From positions 844,272,001 through 844,336,000 of the forward strand of contig CM028129.1 of the NCBI GenBank assembly GCA_016271365.2: a DNA stretch of 64,000 nt, in the 5' to 3' direction. The notes under the pieces were generated by a model. That model was not told the origin of the DNA. It made no database searches and saw only the letters and a program-made list of their open reading frames with translations. Source of the DNA: Neoceratodus forsteri. Lineage: Eukaryota; Chordata; Ceratodontiformes; Ceratodontidae. Positions 21,610 through 31,683 of this stretch are shown here, piece by piece. Position 1 is the stretch's first letter, and each line of letters begins with the position of its first letter. Position numbers and translations under genes: made by a program.

Positions 21610-24350
21610 ATTTATTGGATTTTGTTAACTGGGATGGCCTGCTATGACAAAAAGTCCCTTTTTCAGGGACAACCCAGAATTAATTACATAGATACAGTGC
21701 AAATATATACAGAGTCAAATACCAACAAAATACAGATATGCGCAATGTCCACAGGGGTAGAAGATATTAGCAAATGAGCAAGCACATTTACAACAATAAA
21801 ACAAGTACAAAAAATAAGAATCAATACAGGAGAGGTAGCATGATTGGATCACTGATGAAAAATACAGATGGTTCAGTACAGTTCAGAGGCATAGCATCAT
21901 CAGGTACAGACCAATGGCACTGAAAAAGCAGCAGCTACAGGTCAGCAATTATAGGAATAATGACTATGCTCAAGTAAAATACACCTGAAGCCCTTTTTAA
22001 ACCTCTAAGTGAGGAGCAATTTGTAAGGGTTGCTGTGAGAATGTTCCACAGAGATGGAGCTGAGTTTGCAAGTTATCTCTTCCCCCATTGGACCTCACAC
22101 TGGGTAAGTCTAGTAGTGTACAACCAGAAGACATGAGCATTCATCTTAGAGGGCCCTTTACAAGTTTGTAAGCAAGGCAGTGGAGAAGATACTCAAACCC
22201 ACCTTCCAAAGAAGGCCAGTTCAGGGAGTGGAAAACATTGTAGTGGTGTGCCCTTAGTGGGGCACCAGAGGCAGAGCAGCCAATCGTATTATAAAAGGAC
22301 ATTGAGCTTAGTAAGTGCAGTGCAACTCAAGAACTGGAGAACAGGGACATCATACTAGATAAGAGGGAGCAATGTGCACCAATAACCAGTCATGTTTCCA
22401 TGGATAGGTTGTTGTCAAAAGTAGAGCAACCCAATTTTTTGATGCAAGGATTTAAAACATGATCAGTATGGATTCTAAAAGTAACTTCCTGGTCCAGGTA
22501 CTTTCTGATTACTTAAATGTCTCAACCACCTTGATATGGGCTCCCATTTATGTGGATATGATTAGCAGGTGCTGCCTTGCTAGAGCTAGGTGTCTATGGC
22601 CAAACAAGATAGGTTTAGTCTTTTTGGCATTAAGCACCAATTTAATGGAGAACCACTTTTCTAGTGCCAGGAAGTTCTCCTCAAAAAGATTGACCTTGAA
22701 CCTTGAACCTTGACTGTTAATAAGGTTGACATTGTTAGAGCTCCTGTAGAGTACCGCATCATTGGCAGAAAGCTCTAAGCCAGCACCACTACAATTACCA
22801 GGCATGTCATTTATGAAGAAGGAAAAGAGCATGGGGCCCAACTTGCTGGGATTTTCTCCTCAGTAAGAGACTTATTAAAGTGCATGGCAATGGAGGAAGC
22901 AGTTACAGGGTTGACAATTTTTAAAAGCTTATGTTCTAGTTTATCCAGCCCCACTGACCTTTCTGATTTTAGTTTCTTTAGGAGGGTCAGCACCTCTTTT
23001 CTAATTATCCTCCAAAAAATAAATTCTGGAGTTGGGTTCACTGTTTCAGCCTAAGCAGCAGTGTCCAGAGGAGATCAAAGGAAGGGAATTTTGAATTAAG
23101 TCAGATCAGTAATAAACTTGTCAAAGACATTAGCAGTAGCCAGAGAGTCTCCAACTACTGTAGCTTGCCCTCAGTCAATATACTGGATTCAGAATGACCG
23201 GCATGACCTTTTAGGAGGGCATTAATGAGAAGTCAGAACTTCTTGGGGTTAGTGAAGTATTTGTTTTGCAGATGTCAAATGTATTTTCTTTTAGCAGCCT
23301 TAAAGTTAGTTTTGCAGGTATTTTTGAGCTTCTCTATACTTATTCCATTCTGACATAAGGCCAGATATTCCAAACACCCCACACACTTTGACTCTCAGCT
23401 TCACTTGTTTTCTAAGATCGACATCAGCCATTTAGACTGTTGGCCTTTTACCCTGATTTGCTTAAATGGGGCATGTAAGTTGGCAGTGGAGAGGAAGTTA
23501 TTAATAAAGAAATCAAGGGTGGTGTCAATATCAGGAAGAGATTTGATGGAGGTCCAAGGGTTAGAAAGGAGTGAGTGTCAAATTCAGAAAAATTCCAGGC
23601 AAAGGAAATCCTGGGTGGATGTATGGGACATTACTTTTCCAAATACAGTAGATCTGGGAGTGGTCACTAATGCAGTCTGCAAAAATGCCCACAGCTCTTA
23701 TTCTATCAGGATTGGAGACAATATCTCAGTCAAGCAGTGTATGATTACCAGATTTTTTGTTTTGTTTACAGGACTGTAGTCTGTAGACAACCCGCCTCTT
23801 AAGGAAGAACTACTTGGTCAACATGCCAGGGCATCCTATCCTAGAAGTATCATTGTATCTCACATGCTTTAATAAATGTCAGTATTTATAGCAGTTATCT
23901 TTTTGAAGCTGGTGAGAACCTGCATATTTTAGCACAAGAGTCACTGGAGCTCAAGTGATCCATTGCAGTTTTACTTGCATCCTGTTTAGAGTGTGCTGTC
24001 TTTGGACCCATTGTTTTTAGTCTGATAGGTTCAGTGATGATTTGGGTGAGCTAGGTCTCAAGTACAGCTTCCCTAAGTTCACCCCTTATGTCAGGCGTCC
24101 AATTTATATTGAAGTTAGCCAGGTGTATTAATTCACCAACCCAACAGTGAAACCATTTGCTTCCTCCCTGAAAGGTATTTAGGATGTTCTTAACTGTAGA
24201 TACATGGCAGCCCCAAGATGGCATGTACCTTTTGAGGAGCTCTCCCTCCCTCCACAACCCACTGGCAAAGGTTGGACTCAAAGAGAATGAGGAATCATTG
24301 GTAGCTTCAGACATTTACCCACATTTCTTGTTTTTTTCAGGGGAGGGGAT
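21610..24350 (-). mobile_element. L2-type LINE, heavily degenerate, near full-length ORF2
   Basis: From right to left the minus strand shows remnants of an endonuclease near 24.3-24.0 kb ('LANFNINWTPDI', a worn GDFN block, then 'LTQIITEPIRL'). A linker follows, then RT fingers at 22,811-23,041 ('LKSERSVGLDKLEHKLLK'). The palm region at 22,548-22,841 has 'GPMLFSFFINDMPG' and 'LSANDAVLY', where YADD has become SAND. The 3' UTR ends with a small stem (GTCCCT/AGGGAC, 21,650-21,668) and an AATAAA-rich tail near 21,600-21,625. A short (CCTTGAA)3 repeat interrupts the ORF at 22,693-22,714. Confidence 0.7.
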
Positions 24351-24379
24351 TTCGAATCCATTGGGATTTGGGGGCAAGT

Positions 24380-25430
24380 GTTAATTTTTTTTAAATATTT
24401 AAAATAGTGGGAAATACATGATGTAGATATGAAATATATATGAACATTATATATGCATTCTTAATATAAAATTGTTGCATGCATGTTTCATATACTGCAT
24501 GCTCCATAAATTGTCCTTCCATCTACCATATACAGTATACAGTATATCATGTATCTTTTGAGTTTTTATATTTTAGATACATGAAAATTTGTCAGTGTCT
24601 TATGTATTTTTAATAATGTTTAGGACATGTCTAGAAAATGCATATTTTTTCTGTATGGGCAACATTACTCCCCTGCACATTGAGCCTCACTAGGCCACTT
24701 ATGACTTATGTGAAGAGGCAGAAAAAAATGTTAATTATATCATTGAACCAGTCATGGAAAAAGTGAGAAAAACATGGGGCTGCCCACATCCCAATTTTTT
24801 ATGTGTAACACTGTAAGTAGATATTGGTTACCGAAACAAAAATAAACCGCAGCTTTACAAAAGAGTCTTACTTAAACTGTTGATCTAAACTCTGACATTT
24901 TATCAGATGGAAAGAAATCATTTAGAAAAGCAGACGGGATCCAGATAAAATATTTATCACAAAACACACAAAACCGCAGTACAGAAGGGTCTGGGGAGGG
25001 AAGCAAGGCAAGGTAGCAGGAAGACAGCAGTTATAGTGAACTCTATTGGGAGGTACAGTACGGTATATTTGCATGTTGGTTGCAAGTGCTGGGATATTTG
25101 ACATCAGAGCCATGTGGACTACTTGCTTACCCGGTGTAAGGGTTGCTAGGGTTGCAGACATCCCAACAAGGGTGGACAGGCTAGTGTGTGAAGAGGAATA
25201 GGAGCTGACCATCATGAATTCACCAGTCATGTACTGTAGACAGAAGACCAAATACTGAGGAAACTAGACAGAAGCCTTAGGAGTAGGACCACCAAGGTCG
25301 TATTCTTTGAGATATTACAGGTGACAGTCATATGGGCCAGGGAGGCAGCAGAGATCATGAATGTATTGTTGAGGGTTTGTTACAGAGAGGAAGGATATAT
25401 GTTCCTCCAACCCTGGAAGGCACATGCTAA
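24380..25430. other. Unassigned A/T-rich stretch
   Basis: The first part (24,380-24,620) is very A/T-rich with alternating TATA/CATATA words and 'CAGTATACAGTATA'. The rest shows no element boundary, and its open frames (such as 24,922-25,251 minus) lack any domain. Confidence 0.5.
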
Positions 25431-25467
25431 TCTAACACATGGAGCTTAAATATTGTTCCACCCTGGA

Positions 25468-27881
25468 AGACATAGAAACATAGCATTTGACAGCAAATAA
25501 GGACCACTAGGCCCACCCAGCCTGCCCATTTTTCCCTACCTACAGTATCACCATAGACTCTACTTGATCTCCGGCCCATTCTGCCTCTGTCCTTCTTTTC
25601 CCCTAAGATTGTCTTTTGTCTGTCCCATGGATTCTTGAACCTCACTATTGTTTTTGCCCCATCACCTCTGCTGGGAGACTGTTCCAGGAATCTGCCACTC
25701 ATTCTGTGAAGAAGTATTTCTTCACATCTCTCCTGAATCTGCCCCCTCCAGTTTCATAGCATGCCCCCTTGTTCTTGTCCAACTTTTTGTATGAAATGTA
25801 CTTCCCCTCCTGTACTTTATTTACTCCCGTCAGGTATTTAACATTATCTATTGTATTTTCCTGCTCCCTCTTCACTTCCATGGTGTACATATTGAGGTCC
25901 TTTAGCCTCTCCTCATAGGGGTTTCAAATGCAGACCCTACAGCATTTTAGTTGCCTTCCTCCAGATTGCCTCCATTTTGTTTATGTCCTTCTGGAAATGT
26001 GGTCTCCTGAGCTTGACAAAGTACTCTGGATGGGGCTTTATCAGCGATCTATACAGAGGCAAAACCACCTCCCTCTACCTGCTGGTAATATCCCTCCCTG
26101 TGCACCCCAGCATCCCTCTAATCCTCTAAACTGCCTTATCGCACTGCCTGACCACCTTTAGGTCACCAGAGATGATTACCTTCAGATCTCTTTCCTGTTT
26201 GGTGGTCAATACCACACCACTCATTTTGTACTCTGCCTCTGGGTTTCTGTGCTCCAAGTGCATTGTTTTGTACTTTTTTGCAATGAAACCCTGCTGTCAT
26301 ACCCTTGACCACTCCTTGAGTTTTCACAGGTCTCTGCTCATCCTTTCTGCCCCCCCTCCAAGTGTCCACCCTACCACAGATTTTGGTGTCATCCACAAAG
26401 AGGCAGACCTTCCCTTTCAGCTCCTTTGCAGTGTCACTTATAAAGACATTAAAGAGGACCAGTCCCAGCACTAATCCCTGAAGCACCCCACTGGTCACCC
26501 TCCCTTCATCTGAGTGAACTCCATTTATCACCGCCTTCTGCTGCCTATCCCCTAACCAATTTCTCACCAAGTTTACCTTTGGACTCACTCCTAAGCTACC
26601 CAACTTGCTTTCTACGGTACAAGTCACATTAAACTGTTCCTCCAATGAGCTGTTTTAGCAGTTCTGATTGAGTTGCATAAGGGTTGCTGGAGCCAGAACA
26701 AAGCCCTGCACAAACTGTTTCTCAAGAGTTAAAATGCGGCTTTTCATTACACTGTGACTGGACTGCAGATGTGTTCCAAGTGAGTTGAAAAATAATTTTA
26801 CAAACATTGCTCGTGAGATAGTTAAGCATTGAAAAGCAATGCAGTATAAGTTGTCATTGCATTACCAACTGTAAAAAACAATGCTTAACCAACTCATTGG
26901 TGGAACAGTTTAATGTGACTTTTACTATAGTCTCCAATGTGGAACAGTGTCCAAAGCCTTAATAAAATCAAGGGAGGTCACATCCACTGCTCTACCCTGA
27001 TCTAGTTCTTTGGTCACCCAGTCACAGAAATCTATTAGATTCATTTGACATGATTCCCCCTTCCCCCCCAATGAATCCATGCTGTCTGGGGTCTTGTAAC
27101 CAATTGAATTCAAGATAGTTCACAATTCTTTCCTCCAGCAGTGATTCTACTAACTTTCCCACTACAGATATCATGCTGACTGGCCTATAATTGTCAGCCT
27201 CCTCCTTGCTACCATGTTTGTGAAGTGGGACTACATCTGCTCTCTTCCAGTCCTCTGGAACCACTCCTGTTTCCAATGAGCTGTTAAATAGGACTGTCAG
27301 AAATGCAGACAGTACCTCCTGATCTGCCTCAGTACCCTTGGATACACCCCATCTGGCATCATTGCTTTGTCCATTTTCCTCCAAAATGGACTAGTGTCCA
27401 CCTCCTCCTCCTCCCTCCAATGCTCCTGTTACTGTTTTGTGGTCCGTCCCCTTCTCCTTTATCTGTGAACACTGAACAAAAGTATTTGTTCAGGATATCT
27501 GCCTCTTCCTGGCCCCCCTCTGCACAGTCCCCCTTCCTTTTTTAACCTTACAATCCCACCCCGGTCTTCCTCTTTTCATTTATATACCAAAAAGTATCTT
27601 GTCCTCTTTCATTGCCACCTGGGCTATTCCTTCTTCAGTTTGCACCTTAGTGCTCCTTACTGCTTTTTCTGCTTCCCCTTTTCCCCCCGATACATCCCAC
27701 TATCCTCCTCCCTCTCCTTATACCTTCTGAATGCTACCCTTTTATTCTTTACCTTTTCCACCACCAGGACATATTGAGCAGGATAATCTCCACTACCCCA
27801 CAGTAGCCACACCTTATTGAATGTGAACCAGCTGGGAGGGAGGGAGGTGGAGTGCAGATGAGGACACAGATGAGTAACCAA
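25468..27881 (-). mobile_element. CR1 LINE, ORF2 RT and 3' UTR
   Basis: The plus strand starts with the complement of a CR1 tail ('CATAGAAACATAG') and the 'GGCCCACCCAGCCTGCCC' 3' UTR block. The minus strand then encodes the CR1 C-terminus, an open RT part (26,163-26,645) with 'GVLQGLVLGLVLFNVFIS' and 'LFVDDTKI' (both aspartates kept), and the upstream part (26,925-27,384) with 'DNYRPVSMISVVGKLVE' and 'IKALDTVPHWRL'. A mariner-type MITE (26,620-26,922) interrupts the RT. The 5' part is cut near 27,881 where a HAL1-like element begins. Confidence 0.85.
26620..26922. mobile_element. Mariner/Tc1-type MITE inserted in the CR1
   Basis: Inverted terminal repeats of about 40 bp begin CAAGTCACATTAAACTG on the left and, on the complement, AAAGTCACATTAAACTG on the right. 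They continue with matching TTCC.CCAATGAG. The 303-bp element is flanked by TA at 26,618-26,619 and 26,923-26,924, the Tc1/mariner target. Removing it rejoins the CR1 frame ('TVPHWRL' with the downstream RT part). It has no coding capacity and was moved in trans. Confidence 0.88.
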
Positions 27882-27894
27882 TGCAAGGTGTCTT
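27882..27894 (+). other. Target-site duplication of the HAL1-like element (left)
   Basis: TGCAAGGTGTCTT is repeated exactly at 29,449-29,461. Confidence 0.92.
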
Positions 27895-29448
27895 TTTTTA
27901 TACTTTGTTTTTATTCAGTACATCAAGAACTTATAACAACAAATATATACTGGATTCCAAGGCATAGTAAGTGATATAGCAACACTTATACAATGATATA
28001 GGATACTGGTACTGTACTTTTCTTATCGTCCATTGGTACAACAGGGTAGGGGAGATGAAGAAAGTTTAATACATGCCATTCACAGCTATTCATGGACTAT
28101 ATACCATATATACTTAAATGTCCAAAAAGTCCCAGGGTACTAGACCTAATAAGTCATTAAATGACTTATACAAAGTCCATGAAACAAAAAATTTAATTTG
28201 AAAATATAGCTGCTAATAGTGGCAAGCTGTCAAGCCCTCTCTTCAGTTATGAACAGCTTAAATACAATGTGTAATATCAGAAATAAGCTTATACTCTAAA
28301 CATTGTAAACAGAATAAATATAAATGCATTCAGTCTTCAGTACATTTGACTCCCAGGAGTCAAGTAGAGAGCCAGAGATAGAACAGTCTGTATGGAGGGT
28401 AACGCAGTTCAGCCCTCATTGTACTCCTCAGTTGCAGTCGACAGATGGAGAAAGTCCTTTTTGATTTTTAATAAGCACTTTCCAGCCTTGGTAGGGTCAT
28501 TAAAAATAAAAGTTTTATCTACATAGGAAATTCTGAGCTTTGCAGGGAGTAAAAGCAAGTGGTTGACCCCCAAAGATTTCAGTTCGCTGTGCACAGCATT
28601 GAATGCCTTCCGTCGCTGGTGAGTAGCAAAACTTAAGTCTGGGAAGAAGAAAAGGTGAGGGCTTTCTGGAAGCTGGAGTGGGCCTTTAGTTTTTGCAAGT
28701 TGTAAGAGCTGGTCTCTGATGTTGTCCCACCATAGTGATTAAGATGGTATGTGGTAGATCTGAGTCCTGTGCTGATCTCTGAGGTGTGATCCGATAGACC
28801 CTGTGGATAGAGTCAGGAGTAATGAAATCCAGAGTACATTGTAATAGTTGGCAGATGTACAGCATTAAATCAACCCCTTCCGACCCCTCAGGAACTCCCA
28901 ATAATTGAATGTGACAGGTAGCCTCCGTTTTCTAGATGCTCAAGTCGCAAACGGAGGAGCTTATTCTCTGACACCAGCCCAGCAGTCATGGCTGATGTGG
29001 CACCTGCAGATTCCTTTGCCAGATGAGCTTTGATGGCAACAGTTTCCAGCTTAGTCTCCAGTAAGGTGACTCTGTTATTGAACAAGTCTATGTTTGCATC
29101 CAGGGCTTTTACAGATTTAGGGAGTGCTTGTACAGATTGCAGGACAGCATTATTAGATGGTTCAAGGCTGCCGCTAGCTCAGGCCTCCAGACCACCAGGT
29201 ACTGTGCCAGTGGGTTGCTTGCTGTGCTTCCCCTTACCAGAACCAGACTGTCCGGTTTTTCCTAGGGTTCTCCATAACTCCAAACACTGATTTTAATGTA
29301 GCTGGCTCCTATCATCAAAAGCTCTGTGACAATAGCGTAAAAAGAGAGATTTTAGCTTAAAAAGGAGGAGTTTAGCCATTCAAACAAGGCAAAAGTGCAT
29401 AGCTCTCAGGATTGTGACTGATTCAGTAAGCTGTTGGCAATGCCTCCC
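27895..29448 (-). mobile_element. ORF1-only L1 derivative (HAL1-like), with target duplications
   Basis: This 1.55-kb minus-strand insertion starts at 29,448 (GGGAGGCATTGCC), contains an L1-type ORF1, then about 0.5 kb of non-coding sequence. It ends in AATAAAAACAAAG followed by an A run (plus-strand T run at 27,895). Exact 13-bp duplications flank it, so both ends are real and nothing was lost by truncation. No endonuclease or RT sequence is present. This is the structure called HAL1 (half-L1) in mammals. Confidence 0.85.
28409..29275 (-). pseudogene. ORF1 of the HAL1-like element
   Basis: An RNA-binding L1 ORF1-type protein would be encoded. The N-terminal part is basic/Gly-Ser rich ('GKTGQSGSGKGKHSKQ'). 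A coiled coil follows ('NNRVTLLETKLETVAIKAHL', 'ENKLLRLRLEHLEN'). The RRM-like region begins 'LLGVPEGSEGVD' and has 'DSIHRVYRITPQRS'. The C-terminal domain shows 'LFFFPDLSFATHQRRKAFN' and 'LLLPAKLRISYVDKTFIF', ending at 28,409. These match the L1 ORF1 domain order. Frame changes near 28.9 and 28.7-28.6 kb break it. It is only distantly similar to the ORF1 at 9.9-10.8 kb. Confidence 0.82.
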
Positions 29449-29461
29449 TGCAAGGTGTCTT
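29449..29461 (+). other. Target-site duplication of the HAL1-like element (right)
   Basis: TGCAAGGTGTCTT is an exact copy of 27,882-27,894. Confidence 0.92.
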
Positions 29462-29519
29462 GAAGTAGGGTACATGATAGGCAAAAGAAAATATGGGGAG
29501 ATGTTATAGACTGCCAGGT

Positions 29520-30060
29520 AGTACAGCAGAGCATGACATGGAATTTACAATTTATATTAAAAGGACAACAAATATGGGGCCTATGGCCATGGAAGATTTC
29601 AACCTATGTGACATTGACTAGAGTTGGAAAGGGTCCATGGGAGAGCAGGGAAGGATTTCATGCTAGTCATGCAAGACTATTTCCTTCTTCAGCATGTATG
29701 GCACAGGAAAAAATATGATGCAATTCCTGATCTACTGTTGAGTATTGGTGATGGTTAGAGCAGAAAGGATTGGCACTCTGGCTGGAGCCCTTGCTGAGAT
29801 CTTTCAGGACTTGACCTTTAGACTGACAGTAGATTTAGAACATATAGATTTTTAGGATAAGATATCCTTTTAGAGGCTTAGTACTGACAGGTACTGTATA
29901 GTGCCAGAACACTAGAAAATAGTAATTGCCATCCCTTATTTAATAAGTGGGAAGGTCAGACCCAGAAAATTATAGACCAATTTGCCTTCTTTCTATGCTT
30001 GGAAAGTGTTTAGGATAATCAGAAGATGGTGAGGTTCAGCATGTAGTAAAGAACAGACTA
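29520..30060 (+). mobile_element. Degenerate LINE fragment (CR1-like endonuclease-to-RT linker)
   Basis: Joining frames gives 'MEDFNLCDID', a worn GDFN endonuclease block, and near 29,955-30,010 'DPENYRPICLLSMLGK', the RT finger motif. Most of the sequence between is lost or unreadable. It is probably a CR1-group remnant and no ends were found. Confidence 0.55.
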
Positions 30061-30074
30061 CTCTTAGCACACAA

Positions 30075-30180
30075 TGGGCCAGATTTTCAAAGGGTGTTGC
30101 ATGGCTTTCACCAAGATCTACATCAAACCCTTTCTGTGTGCTATTTCGGTTTGTCATAACTGCACCTGATTTTACAATCT
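30075..30180 (+). repeat. Solo end of a GGGCCAGAT-type transposon
   Basis: 'GGGCCAGATTTTCAAAGGG' closely resembles the inverted terminal repeat of the transposon at 34,089 (GGGCCAGATATTCAAAAGGG). Only one end is present, and the sequence passes into an L2 copy at about 30,180. Confidence 0.5.
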
Positions 30181-31669
30181 CGGGTGCAGAAGCCAACAAC
30201 CTAGATGACCTGAGCCAAAGATCCATCTCTGTTATGGCTACTTCTGCTGCCCCCATGAGCCAGCTCAATCACTAATACCGAACTCTTGTCTGGGTTAAGT
30301 CTCAGCCAACCAGATACCATTCAATGCTGAATATCAACCAAGCATAAATTAAGCACCTCAACAGCATCAGATATCCTGGGTGCAAAAGACAAATGCAACT
30401 GGATGTCATCCGCTTAGCAGTAGAAATCCAGATTGTGGTGCACAATGATCTTCCCCAGGGGTAGCATGTACACTACAAACAGCATAATTGAGAGGACTGA
30501 TCATTGGGGCACACCACAGAGATTGGCCATTGGGTACAATGTGACAGTTCCCATCATCACCCTCTGTGTCCTATTCCTGAGTTGATACTCAAATCAGCAG
30601 ATGACTATGCTGGTGAGACCTCCGTGCTTCCTTAAATGATCCAACAACAACCCATGGTCCACTTTTTCAAACATTGAGGAGAGATCGAGGAGAATGAGAA
30701 TTGATCATTCACCCCATCTCTATCTCTGAAGAGGTCATATGTACCCTGACCAACACTATCTCAGTGCTGTGCCTAGATCTGAAACCAGATTGGAAGGGTT
30801 TGTAGATGTCATGAGCTGTGAGGTGTGCCTCAAGTTGCAGTGCCATAACCTTCTCAATAACTTTGCTTAGCAATGGTAGGTTAGAGACAGGATGATACTT
30901 CACTAGAATATCTGGGTCCAGAGATGGTTGCTACAGAAGGGTCCAAACATGTAAATGTTTCAATGCCACTGGGAAAACCTCCTCTGATAGGGAGCACCAA
31001 ACTATTCCATGAACACCGACCCCAATAACCCTATGCAGCTCACTTGTAGGTGCACCTTGAAGAGCTCTTCTATCAGGGTTGGTCAAAACTCTTCCTAAAA
31101 ATCTAAGTGTGTCCATGAATTGCAGGCTCAACCCTGCTGGCTCATGACTGCCTGCCTAGAGAGATTCTAGCTCAAATAGAAAATACTCTGTTTAAGAAAA
31201 AACAAGCAAACTCTTTGCACTTAGCCAATGAACCTACCCTAACCAGCTGCTGTAAACAGGTTAGGTTTAGTAACATGTCCACAGTATGGAACAGATGAGC
31301 TTGTAGATTCCTCCCAAATGCCATTTCCTTGGACAGGATGCTGCTTTATTATGGAAGATTGCACTTTGATATTCCTCATAATGAATCACTAAAGCCAGTT
31401 TTTCCTGGGCCCTGGCACTCCTCCAGCATTGCTCTAACCTCCAGGTCTTGGTCTTGAACTACCTAAGCTCCCCATGAAACCATGAAGATCCTAAGCATAA
31501 GATCCAGAGTTGTACACAAGTGGGTGTTATGGAGTTAAAGGCCCCAGTAATGGCCCTCTTATAGGTCAGCACCGCATCCTCCGAATGCATCTCATAGGCT
31601 TCAACATCTCCAAAATGTTTCATAGGTTTCATAGGGTATCAGAGCAAAAAAGATTGAGGTCCGTATAGC
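30180..31669 (-). mobile_element. L2 LINE (copy beta), RT segment, 3' half of a split element
   Basis: The minus strand carries the L2 region after the endonuclease. 'RLEQCWRSARAQEKLALVIH' lies near 31.45 kb, 'VSNLPLLSKVIEKVMALQL' and 'QSGFRSRHSTEIVLVRV' at 30,709-30,903, and the palm and YADD region, worn, below 30.6 kb. It is collinear with the L2 at 56.4-60.7 kb. Its missing upstream part is found at 38,733-40,830, so the element was split by the nested CR1. Its 3' end is missing, replaced by the transposon end at 30,075. Confidence 0.8.
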
Positions 31670-31683
31670 TCACCAACATTTTT

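Noticed and set aside
23361..23378. 'GGCCAGATATTCCAAAC' as another fold-back transposon end
   Set aside because: It lies within the L2 at 21.6-24.35 kb without a partner end or target duplication, so it is probably chance.
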